Shown here: positions 8,429 to 15,868 of the stretch, piece after piece | Layout: every line of letters begins with the position of its first letter | Numbering within the stretch: the first letter of the stretch is position 1 | NCBI GenBank assembly: GCA_012523365.1 | Contig: JAAYIQ010000046.1 | Location: 1-52,040, forward strand | Reading direction: 5' to 3' | DNA from: Clostridiaceae bacterium | GTDB taxonomy: Bacteria; Bacillota; Clostridia; Saccharofermentanales; Saccharofermentanaceae | Length of the DNA: 52,040 nucleotides | The notes under the pieces: model-generated | What the model was told of the DNA's origin: nothing | The model's input: only the letters and a program-made list of their open reading frames with translations | Databases searched by the model: none | Translations under genes and position numbers: made by a program

Positions 8429-9430
8429 ATGCTGATCAGCCTCGTCGTTCCTTGCTACAACGAAGAATCTTCTCTGCCGGTGCTTTGCGGGGCGCTTTCG
8501 GAGGTGTGCGGGTCGATTCCGGCACATCAATTCGAATGGATTTTCGTCGACGACGGAAGCAAGGATAAAACTTTGGATATCTTGCGGCAAATTGTTTCCG
8601 ACCATCCGGAAGCAAGATATGTATCCTTTTCGAGAAACTTCGGTAAGGAAGCCGCTATTTTTGCCGGGCTTACGGAGTCAAGGGGAGACCTGGTCGCGCT
8701 GATGGACGCCGATATGCAGGATCCGCCTTCTCTTCTGCCCGAGATGATTCGTATTCTTGCGGACGAGAACTTCGACGTCGTCGCCTCACGCCGTGTGAGC
8801 CGGAAAGGCGAGCCGAAGATTCGAAGTCTCTTTGCCCGCGCTTTTTATCGGCTGATCAATCGAATGAGCGATGTCGAGATCGTCGACGGAGCCAGAGATT
8901 TTCGATTAATGCGCCGACAGGTCGTCGACGCCGTCCTGGAGTTGTCGGAGCGCCAACGTTTTTCGAAGGGAATTTTCGGCTGGGTCGGTTTTCGTACACA
9001 TTGGATCGAATACCAGAACGTGGAGCGGGTAGCCGGCGAGACCAAGTGGTCTTTCTGGAAGCTTTTCAAGTATGCGATCGAGGGGATCATCGCCTTTACC
9101 ACCGTTCCTCTTCGACTCGCTACGATCACCGGATTTGTAGTCTCCGGAGCCGCTTTTCTCTACATGCTCTATTATCTCATCAAAGCGATCATTACGCAGG
9201 TCTGGTCGATTGAGCCCGGTTACGCATCTACGCTGACGATCATGCTTTTTCTGGGCGGGATGATCCTGATCGCGCTCGGGATACTCGGCGAGTACATCGC
9301 GCGGACATACATGGAAGTCAAGAATCGTCCTCTTTTTGTGATTCGCGAAAGAGGAGAGAAGCCTGTATCTTCCGGCACTCGACGCAAGTCCGTCCGGAGT
9401 GCGTCTCCGGACGACAGGAAAAAGGACTAG
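8429..9430 (+). CDS. Family 2 glycosyltransferase, CsbB/GtrB/DPM1-like (lipid-carrier glucosyl or GlcNAc transferase)
   Basis: 333 residues. An N-terminal GT-A domain shows VVPCYNEE, FVDDGSKDKT, RNFGKEAAIFAGL and the DAD metal motif (93-95) followed by MQDPP. Two C-terminal membrane helices lie at about 228-254 and 268-292, the layout of enzymes that load a sugar onto undecaprenyl phosphate at the inner face of the membrane. The tail is basic. ACGGAGGT precedes the start. It is divergent from a YfhO-like gene; in Bacillus csbB and yfhO are adjacent and work together in lipoteichoic acid glycosylation, so the same pairing is inferred here. The exact sugar is unknown. Confidence 0.9.
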   Translation: MLISLVVPCYNEESSLPVLCGALSEVCGSIPAHQFEWIFVDDGSKDKTLDILRQIVSDHPEARYVSFSRNFGKEAAIFAGLTESRGDLVALMDADMQDPPSLLPEMIRILADENFDVVASRRVSRKGEPKIRSLFARAFYRLINRMSDVEIVDGARDFRLMRRQVVDAVLELSERQRFSKGIFGWVGFRTHWIEYQNVERVAGETKWSFWKLFKYAIEGIIAFTTVPLRLATITGFVVSGAAFLYMLYYLIKAIITQVWSIEPGYASTLTIMLFLGGMILIALGILGEYIARTYMEVKNRPLFVIRERGEKPVSSGTRRKSVRSASPDDRKKD

Positions 9431-9488
9431 AGAGCGGATCGGCAATTTGTCTGTTCATTACAAAGCCGCTATCAACATTTGAAATACA

Positions 9489-9511
9489 AAAGCGGCCCGA
9501 CGGGCCGCTTT
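9489..9511. terminator. Bidirectional intrinsic terminator
   Basis: AAGCGGCCC and GGGCCGCTT form a GC-rich stem around a three-base loop, with A and T tracts on its flanks. On the minus strand it is followed by TTTTG, serving cyclophilin; on the plus strand it ends in TTTGATC, serving the glycosyltransferase. Confidence 0.82.
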
Positions 9512-9533
9512 GATCATTTATCCGATATGTGTT

Positions 9534-10019
9534 TCAGCTCTCAATCGTCACGGATCGGATCTTCTGAGGCGTTCTCGGACGGTCGGAGCGATCCGTCTGG
9601 GCCGAAGCGATTTCATCGACCTTGTCCATCCCTTCGATGACCTTCCCGAACGCGGCATATTGCCCGTCCAGATGCGGCGAATCTGCGTGCATGATGAAAA
9701 ACTGACTGCCGGCCGAATTCGGATTGGTCGCCCGTGCCATCGACAGGACGCCGCGGGTGTGCTTCAGATCGTTACACACTCCGTTGGATTTGAATTCGCC
9801 TTTGATCTGATATCCGGGTCCGCCCATCCCTGTTCCGTCCGGACATCCGCCCTGGATCATAAAGCCGGGAATGACACGGTGAAAAATCAGCCCGTCGTAG
9901 AAACCCTTTTCAATCAGGGAAACAAAATTATCGACACTGATCGGTGCGATTTCCGGATAAAGCTCCGCTTTGATAACACCGTCGTTTTCGAGTGTAAAAG
10001 TGACAATCGGATTCTCCAT
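9534..10019 (-). CDS. Peptidyl-prolyl cis-trans isomerase, cyclophilin type
   Basis: 161 residues from the ATG at 10019, a normal length for a small cytoplasmic cyclophilin. Family residues are clear: FHRVIPGFMIQGG with the catalytic Arg, GPGYQIKGEF, ARATNPNSAGSQFFIM, and FGKVIEGMDKVDEI. It would catalyse proline isomerisation in proteins. It follows the nicotinate phosphoribosyltransferase gene. The start is odd: the only strong ribosome site (AAAGGAGGA, 10079-10071) sits 8 bases before an ATG at 10063 that is in another frame, while the ATG at 10019 has no site of its own. The reading frame stays open upstream to 10256 inside the previous gene but contains no start codon near the strong site. 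Confidence 0.9.
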   Translation of the reverse strand: MENPIVTFTLENDGVIKAELYPEIAPISVDNFVSLIEKGFYDGLIFHRVIPGFMIQGGCPDGTGMGGPGYQIKGEFKSNGVCNDLKHTRGVLSMARATNPNSAGSQFFIMHADSPHLDGQYAAFGKVIEGMDKVDEIASAQTDRSDRPRTPQKIRSVTIES

Positions 10020-10077
10020 TCGATAATTGCGAATCGCCGATGACCGTTCGGTCCGATCGGCATAGACGCTTCCTCCT

Positions 10078-11544
10078 TTATATCGTATTGTCTCTGTGGT
10101 TATGTAAAATCTCGTTGCGAACATTCCATAGTTCTTCGGAAAGATCGACGTAATAGTTCTGAGGATTCTCGAAGCGCAGAACGGAATCCCAAAGCGTCTC
10201 GAGCTGTCGGGAACAATACTCCCGGATTTCCCGGACGTCGCGTCTTGTGTAAACACATCTTCCGTTTATGAAGATCGGCTCCAGAAGTCGACGGATCGAG
10301 AAATTCTCGAGCACCTTCCGCTTCCATGTCTGGACCGGATCGAAAATCTCATACGGGAGGCTCTCGTCGATCTCTTCACCGACTACGGTGATAACATCGG
10401 CAAGCGCTTTGCCGGTTTCCCGATCGTAAAAACGGAAAACATCCTTACTGCAGGGATTGGTGACCTTGCCGACGTTCTCGGAGATCTTCATCTTCGGAAT
10501 GACTTGTCCGTCGATCTCGACTCCGCTCAGTTTGTAGACTCCGCCGAAAACCGGCTCGGCCCTTGAGGTGATCAGCCGTTCCCCGACTCCGAAACTGTCA
10601 ATGCAAGCTCCCTGGATCAAAAGATCACGGATGATATATTCATCCAAAGCGTTGCTGACGGTAATTTTGCAGTCCGTAAGACCCGCGTCGTCCAGCATTT
10701 GTCTGGCGGCCTTTGTCAGATACGCCAAGTCGCCGCTGTCGATACGGATGCCCTTCAGCCGGTTCCCCGCGGGCTCCAGTATTTCCCTGGCGACCGCGAT
10801 CGCGTTGGGAATACCGGATTTTAAAACATTGTAGGTATCAACCAACAAATACGTTTCCGTCGGAAACGACCGCGCATAAGCCGCAAAGGACTCGTATTCG
10901 CTGTCAAAAAGTTGGACCCAGCTGTGCGCCATCGTCCCGAAAACCGGTATGTCAAACTGTTGTCCGGCAATGGTGCACGAGGTCCCGGTCACGCCGCCGA
11001 TATACGCCGCACGAGCCCCGAGGACTGCCGCGTCGTAGCCCTGAGCCCTTCGGGCGCCGAACTCAAAAACGGTCCGTCCCGATGCCGCGCGGGCAATTCT
11101 GGATGCCTTGGTCGCGATCAGACTCTGATGGTTGATCGTCGTCAAAAGCATGGTCTCGATCAACTGTGCCTGAGCGATCGGGCCCCGGACCTTAACGAGC
11201 GGCTCTCCCGGGAATACCGGTGTGCCTTCGGGGATCGCCCAAATATCACACTCCAGACGAAACGTCTGAAGAAAGGACAGAAATCTATCGTCGAAGAAAC
11301 CGAGGGAGCGAAGGTAATCGATATCCTCCGCTCCAAACCGCATGCTCTGAAGATAATCGATCATCTGCTCAAGACCGGCAACGATTGCGTACCCGCCGTT
11401 CTCCGGGACAGCCCGGAAAAACAGGTCGAAATACGCTATCCTGTCGGCATTGCCGTCGTCCAAATATCCTTTGCTCATCGTGAATTCATAGAAATCCGTG
11501 AGCATGCTCATGTTGGTTTTATCGGTCCATTTGATTCGATCCAT
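10078..11544 (-). CDS. pncB: Nicotinate phosphoribosyltransferase
   Basis: 488 residues from the ATG at 11544, matching the usual length of the Firmicutes enzyme; an in-frame ATG at 11607 would overlap the preceding gene by 32 bases and lacks a ribosome site. It makes nicotinate mononucleotide from nicotinate and PRPP for NAD salvage. Visible motifs: NMSMLTDFYEFTMSKGY at the N-terminus, VFEFGARRAQGYDAA, GTMAHSWVQLF, LVDTYNVLKSGIPNA, IRIDSGDLAYL and the PRPP/phosphate region SFGVGERLITS. It sits 31 bases behind the SPFH gene and directly before cyclophilin, whose strong ribosome site begins at this gene's stop codon. No other NAD genes are nearby. Confidence 0.94.
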   Translation of the reverse strand: MDRIKWTDKTNMSMLTDFYEFTMSKGYLDDGNADRIAYFDLFFRAVPENGGYAIVAGLEQMIDYLQSMRFGAEDIDYLRSLGFFDDRFLSFLQTFRLECDIWAIPEGTPVFPGEPLVKVRGPIAQAQLIETMLLTTINHQSLIATKASRIARAASGRTVFEFGARRAQGYDAAVLGARAAYIGGVTGTSCTIAGQQFDIPVFGTMAHSWVQLFDSEYESFAAYARSFPTETYLLVDTYNVLKSGIPNAIAVAREILEPAGNRLKGIRIDSGDLAYLTKAARQMLDDAGLTDCKITVSNALDEYIIRDLLIQGACIDSFGVGERLITSRAEPVFGGVYKLSGVEIDGQVIPKMKISENVGKVTNPCSKDVFRFYDRETGKALADVITVVGEEIDESLPYEIFDPVQTWKRKVLENFSIRRLLEPIFINGRCVYTRRDVREIREYCSRQLETLWDSVLRFENPQNYYVDLSEELWNVRNEILHNHRDNTI

Positions 11545-11575
11545 GGTGACTGTTCCGTTTCGAAAAAAATCGCGT

Positions 11576-12538
11576 TTAAGCGTTAGGGGGGTCTTTTTGA
11601 TCTTCAAATTTGTCGTCTTTCACCATTTCTTTCAGAGAGGCAGCCAAGCCGGCCAAGCCCTGAATCTCGGACGGAATGATGATCTTTGTGGCTCTGCCGT
11701 CGGCGACCTTAGCCAACGTTTCCAAACTCTTGATCGAGATGAGGCCCTGATCCGCGCCGACATTCTTGATCATTGTCAGACCTCTTGCGGTCGCTTCCTG
11801 AACGGCAAGGATTGCCTGCGCCTCACCTTCGGCTTCACGGATCGCTGATTCTTTCTTTGCTTCCGCACGCAGAATCGCGGCGGTCTTCTGACCCTCGGCC
11901 ACACGGATCGCGGCTTCCTTCTCACCCTCGGCGCGAAGGATGCTTTCTCTCTTCTCACGTTCGGCCTTCATCTGCCGCTCCATCGCGTTCTGGATCTCGC
12001 GCGGCGGGAGAATGTTCTTGAGTTCGACTCGATTGACTTTGATTCCCCATGGATCCGTCGCCTCATCGAGGATCGTGCGCATCCTGGTGTTGATCACATC
12101 TCTCGATGTGAGCGTCTGATCAAGCTCCAGGTCGCCGATGATGTTACGCAATGTGGTGGCGGAAAGATTCTCGATCGCGATGATCGGGTTCTCAATTCCG
12201 TACGTAAAGAGCTTCGGATCGACGATTTGATAAAAAAGGACCGTATCGATCTGCATCGTAACGTTATCCTTTGTAATCACCCCCTGAGGCATAAAGTCGG
12301 CGACTTTCTCTTTGAGGGAAACCACCTTCGAGACACGATCGATGAAAGGAGCCTTAAAGTGAATTCCCGTCTCCCATGTCTTGTTATACCCGCCCAAACG
12401 CTCGATAACAAATTTCGTAGCCTGCGGAACAATACGAACGTTCCGAATCAGGATGATGAAAAGGATCGCCAAAATAATAAGTAGAGCGATCGTTCCACCG
12501 TTGATATTCGATGCCAATACTGCTGTGTACGTGTTCAT
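11576..12538 (-). CDS. SPFH/band 7 (stomatin-like) membrane protein
   Basis: 320 residues. One N-terminal membrane segment (about 17-36) is followed by the band-7 domain (PQATKFVIERLGGYNKTWETG, then the ATTLRN and NTRMRTILDEATDPWGI stretches). A coiled coil rich in Ala and Glu with repeated RAEGEKEAAIR and EAEGEAQAIL units covers about 190-245. Such proteins form large oligomers that organise membrane microdomains. GGAGGT lies before the start. The upstream gene encodes NfeD, the standard partner of SPFH proteins, so the pair is expected to act together in membrane organisation or quality control. Confidence 0.93.
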   Translation of the reverse strand: MNTYTAVLASNINGGTIALLIILAILFIILIRNVRIVPQATKFVIERLGGYNKTWETGIHFKAPFIDRVSKVVSLKEKVADFMPQGVITKDNVTMQIDTVLFYQIVDPKLFTYGIENPIIAIENLSATTLRNIIGDLELDQTLTSRDVINTRMRTILDEATDPWGIKVNRVELKNILPPREIQNAMERQMKAEREKRESILRAEGEKEAAIRVAEGQKTAAILRAEAKKESAIREAEGEAQAILAVQEATARGLTMIKNVGADQGLISIKSLETLAKVADGRATKIIIPSEIQGLAGLAASLKEMVKDDKFEDQKDPPNA

Positions 12539-12597
12539 ATTTTACCTCCGAATATATGTTTTAATCATACCGACAGAAAAATTCTGAATTGCTTGTC

Positions 12598-13050
12598 TCA
12601 CGTAACCTTGGGAACGACGATCGCGCGCACGCCCTTGATCTCGGTTACGGTCACAGCGGTTCCTTCTTCAATTTTCTGATCATCCGCGCTCATAGCGCTC
12701 CAGGTCTGTCCTTTGACCTTAATCAGTCCGGTCGCTTGTACCGGATCGATCGCCGTCATCACGACACCCTCCATTCCGATAATGCGGTCCGCGTTTGTCG
12801 CTTCCGGTTTATTGATGAACGAACCGATCTTCGGCTTGATCAGGAAAAGGAACAGTACAAAAAGAGCGATAGATACGACAACAAACACGACCGCTTGCAG
12901 CCAAACCGGAGAACCCAGAATGCTCAGGATCAAAGCTACCAAAGCTCCGATCGCAAACCAGATCGTCGTCAGGTTGAACGTCGTCGATTCAATCACCAAG
13001 AGAACGACCAGAAGAATCGTCCAAATAATCCAAGCGTCTACTCCAAACAT
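12598..13050 (-). CDS. NfeD-like membrane protein
   Basis: 150 residues: several hydrophobic helices at about 8-75 and then a C-terminal OB-fold region with GMEGVVMTAIDPVQATGLIKVKGQTWSA, the hallmark of the short NfeD family. It lacks the protease domain of long NfeD proteins. It lies 59 bases upstream of the SPFH gene, with which the family is almost always paired. GGGAGGAAA precedes the start. Confidence 0.92.
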   Translation of the reverse strand: MFGVDAWIIWTILLVVLLVIESTTFNLTTIWFAIGALVALILSILGSPVWLQAVVFVVVSIALFVLFLFLIKPKIGSFINKPEATNADRIIGMEGVVMTAIDPVQATGLIKVKGQTWSAMSADDQKIEEGTAVTVTEIKGVRAIVVPKVT

Positions 13051-13112
13051 AGTTTCCTCCCTTCCGGTTCCACTTCTCCCCCATGGGCGAGATCATGACA
13101 CCTTATCAAGAT

Positions 13113-13139
13113 AGTATATCCTTTTATCACCCTTTGCAA
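13113..13139 (-). promoter_or_regulatory. Predicted promoter of the nfeD-SPFH operon
   Basis: TTGCAA (13139-13134) and TATACT (13118-13113) are 15 bases apart on the minus strand. The spacing is short; an overlapping TACTAT would give 17 bases. Confidence 0.4.
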
Positions 13140-13172
13140 TATAAATCGGCCGAATGAAACGTGATACAAGAA

Positions 13173-13946
13173 TCAAAACGGACTCGAAACATAGCCCTCC
13201 GAACTATACTTTACGCTCTCAAGCGTCAGCCCACAGGCCGGCATCGTTTTGCCGGCAAGGCGACGATCCCGCTTTTCGAAAAGCACTTCGATCCGGTCGG
13301 CCGGTATTTTACCCTGACCGACGTAAACAAGGGTTCCCGCGATGATCCGAACCATGTTATAAAGGAACGATTCGCCTTCCACGGTGATCCCGATGATCTC
13401 CGAACCTTCGAATCGCGCGACCTCCACCCGACGGATCGTACGAATCGGATTGACAACACGATCTCCGTCGGGCCGGGCGCTGAAAGCGGTGTAATCCTTG
13501 GTTCCCACCATATGAAGGGCAGCGCCGCGCATCGCTTCGATATCCAGAAATCCGGGCACATGAGCCGTGTTACGGCGATCAATGCAGGGCCTTATGCGCG
13601 CGTTATGTATTCGGTAGACATACGTTTTACCGATCGTGTCGAATCTCGCGTGAAAATCGGATGCCACTGTTGCGGCCCGAAGAATGCAGACGTCCTCCGG
13701 AAGATGAGCGTTGAGCGCGAGCGGGATCTTATCGTCCGGAATCGAAAAAGGCACGTCGACATGACTGACATGCATTCGGGCATGGACGCCCGCGTCCGTC
13801 CGACTGCACCCGAAGATTCGCCTGCGGACCCCGTACACTTCGAAAATCGCTTCCTCCAGAACCTGCTGGACCGAGCGATCTCTGGGCTGCAACTGAAATC
13901 CCGAGAAATCGGTTCCGTCAAACTCCGCCACCAGTGCGATACGCAT
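13173..13946 (-). CDS. truA: tRNA pseudouridine synthase A
   Basis: 257 residues from the ATG at 13946 (MRIALVAEFDGTDFSGFQ), where TruA proteins normally begin; GGGA lies about 9 bases before it. In-frame starts at 13994, 14006 and 14030 are also possible; the one at 14006 overlaps the stop of the ROK kinase gene as ATGA and would suit translational coupling. The enzyme makes pseudouridine at positions 38-40 of the tRNA anticodon arm. The catalytic Asp is in CSRTDAGVHAR, and VRRVEVARFEG-like and FLYNMVR motifs follow. It ends the gene run that begins with ecfA. truA after ecfT is a common order in Firmicutes; here a kinase gene is inserted between them. Confidence 0.95.
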   Translation of the reverse strand: MRIALVAEFDGTDFSGFQLQPRDRSVQQVLEEAIFEVYGVRRRIFGCSRTDAGVHARMHVSHVDVPFSIPDDKIPLALNAHLPEDVCILRAATVASDFHARFDTIGKTYVYRIHNARIRPCIDRRNTAHVPGFLDIEAMRGAALHMVGTKDYTAFSARPDGDRVVNPIRTIRRVEVARFEGSEIIGITVEGESFLYNMVRIIAGTLVYVGQGKIPADRIEVLFEKRDRRLAGKTMPACGLTLESVKYSSEGYVSSPF

Positions 13947-14002
13947 GGATTCGGTTCCCGTCACGGGTACCGGAGAAACACTCACGATCTCCATCGGATC
14001 CG

Positions 14003-14980
14003 TCATCCCGGGATACCGTCTTCCGAACATGCCTTCGCCATCATTGCCGCACCTACGATGCCGGCTCCGTTCCCGAGTTTGGCCAGCCGAACCTCCGTCT
14101 TCCGAACTCCGGGCCCGAAAAATGTCTTCCCCTCGAGTTTCTCGCGCAAAGGAAGCAAAAGGGCGTCGCCCTCGTTACAGACTCCGCCACCGATCACCAG
14201 GATCTCGGGCATTAATGCATTGATAACGTTCGCGAGGCCTTCGGCAAGATACTCCAGATAGCGGTCGACCAACACGGTCGCCGTCGCGTCCCCCTCACGC
14301 ATGGCTTCAAATGCGGTCTTCGCGCTGATCCTGCCGTTCTTCTCCTCGATCAAACGATGGATTACCGAATTCGGATCCTGCTCCGCCGCCTCTGCGGTCA
14401 TTCGGATCAATCCGGTCGCGGAAGCATACGATTCAAAGCAGCCTTTCCTCCCGCACGAGCAGGTAACGCCTCCGACCACGATGACCGTGTGGCCGAATTC
14501 CGAGCCGGCCTGATTGAAGCCGGAATATATCCGATTATTGATGATGATGCCCGCACCGATCCCTGTTCCGAGTGTAATCGTCACGGAGTCATTCGCGCCT
14601 TGCGCCGCTCCGACGACACTCTCGGCCATCGCAGCGCAGTTGGCATCGTTATCGATATAAACGGGAAGCCCCGTCATGCCGCCGATAACGGAACGGATCG
14701 GTGCCATACGAAAGGGCAGATTTGTCGCGTATACCAATACACCGCTTCGATTGTCCGGGGTACCGGGCGACCCGACTCCGACAGCCGATATGTCCGAAAG
14801 ATTCAGGCGACTCTCGCTCACCGTATCGATTGCGAGTCTGCCCATATCGGCAATGATCTCTTCCATCGGCCGGCCGGCGTTGGTTTTGATGCTCAATTTC
14901 CCGATCGTTTTTCCCTCGGGATCTATCACACCCGCTTTGATATTTGTGCCGCCCAGGTCGATTCCGATATAATAACCCAT
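14003..14980 (-). CDS. ROK family glucokinase
   Basis: 325 residues. It begins with the ATP-binding GIDLGGTNIKAGV, has the sugar-binding DNDANCAAMAE and TLGTGIGAGIIINNRI stretches, and the ROK signature with a zinc-binding CSCGRKGCFE cluster. The length and motifs fit the Gram-positive glucokinase branch (glucose + ATP to glucose-6-phosphate). It has no DNA-binding N-terminus, so it is a kinase, not a ROK repressor. GGAG lies 11 bases before the start. It is 72 bases downstream of ecfT and overlaps or abuts truA. The position between ecfT and truA is unusual and no sugar uptake genes accompany it. Confidence 0.92.
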   Translation of the reverse strand: MGYYIGIDLGGTNIKAGVIDPEGKTIGKLSIKTNAGRPMEEIIADMGRLAIDTVSESRLNLSDISAVGVGSPGTPDNRSGVLVYATNLPFRMAPIRSVIGGMTGLPVYIDNDANCAAMAESVVGAAQGANDSVTITLGTGIGAGIIINNRIYSGFNQAGSEFGHTVIVVGGVTCSCGRKGCFESYASATGLIRMTAEAAEQDPNSVIHRLIEEKNGRISAKTAFEAMREGDATATVLVDRYLEYLAEGLANVINALMPEILVIGGGVCNEGDALLLPLREKLEGKTFFGPGVRKTEVRLAKLGNGAGIVGAAMMAKACSEDGIPG

Positions 14981-15052
14981 ATCGCTTACCGCTCCGTTTT
15001 CTGTTCGATTTTACATGCCGTAACGTTTCGCACATAACATTCTGATTCTATC

Positions 15053-15868
15053 CTATTTGGGTGTAAAAATCCATTCCGCGGCCATCGGAATAAACGCCAT
15101 CGCCAACAACACAATAAACCAAACGTAATCAGCCGATCTCATTTTCAGAGGGTGGAGTTTGGTCCTCCCCTCTCCGCCGCGATAACAGCGCGCGTCCATA
15201 GCGACCGCCAGATCTTCGGCTCTCTTAAAAGAACTGACAAAAAGCGGAACCAATATGGAAACATAACCCCGCGCGCGGACAAAGACATTGCCGGTATCAT
15301 ACTCCGCCCCACGCGATGCCTGCGCTTTCATGATCTTATCGGTTTCTTCCACGAGTGTCGGAATGAATCGAAGCGCGATCGACATCATCATCGCCATTTC
15401 ATGAACCGGAACTCGAATGACCTTCAGCGGCCCGAAAAGCGATTCCAACGCATCCGCCATCTTAAGCGGCGTAGTCGTCAGCGTAAGGAGAATACTTGTA
15501 CTCACGATCAGCAGAAAGAGGCGAAGCGTCATTATTACGGCGCGCATGACACCGCCGTCCGTGATCTCGATGATCCAAAATTTACAGATCACTTCTCCTT
15601 CCCGAATCGTCAGAAGGTTAATGAGAAAGATGAACAGCATCAGAAAAATGATCGGTCGGACGGATTTGATGATTTCACGGAGCGGAATGCCCGACAATAT
15701 GGCCAATACCGTAACGATGGCAAAGGAGAAAAGCATACCGATCGGTGTCTTCAACATAAACACGGCAACCATGTAAATAACAAAGAGAAGGACCTTCACA
15801 CGGGGGTCAAGGCGATGAAGCACGGAATCCCCGCGATAATACCTGCCGATCGAAATGTCCTTAATCAT
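15053..15868 (-). CDS. ecfT: Energy-coupling factor transporter transmembrane protein EcfT
   Basis: 271 residues. The start at 15868 (MIKDISIGRYYRGDSVLHRLDP) is set by GGGGAGG six bases upstream and by the family start; an open frame to 15976 lies inside ecfA. The HRLDPRVKVL stretch is the classic EcfT beginning. Several membrane helices follow, and two Ala-Arg coupling motifs can be seen (ALRFIPTL region and QASRGAEYD, then AMDARCYRG). EcfT joins the ATPase pair to exchangeable vitamin- or metal-binding S components, none of which is in the window. The gene overlaps the end of ecfA by 8 bases. Confidence 0.94.
   Translation of the reverse strand: MIKDISIGRYYRGDSVLHRLDPRVKVLLFVIYMVAVFMLKTPIGMLFSFAIVTVLAILSGIPLREIIKSVRPIIFLMLFIFLINLLTIREGEVICKFWIIEITDGGVMRAVIMTLRLFLLIVSTSILLTLTTTPLKMADALESLFGPLKVIRVPVHEMAMMMSIALRFIPTLVEETDKIMKAQASRGAEYDTGNVFVRARGYVSILVPLFVSSFKRAEDLAVAMDARCYRGGEGRTKLHPLKMRSADYVWFIVLLAMAFIPMAAEWIFTPK

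Noticed and set aside
13161-14261. 366-codon plus-strand open frame across truA and the ROK kinase gene
   Set aside because: It is the antisense shadow of two conserved genes, with Arg/His/Asp-rich composition typical of such shadows.
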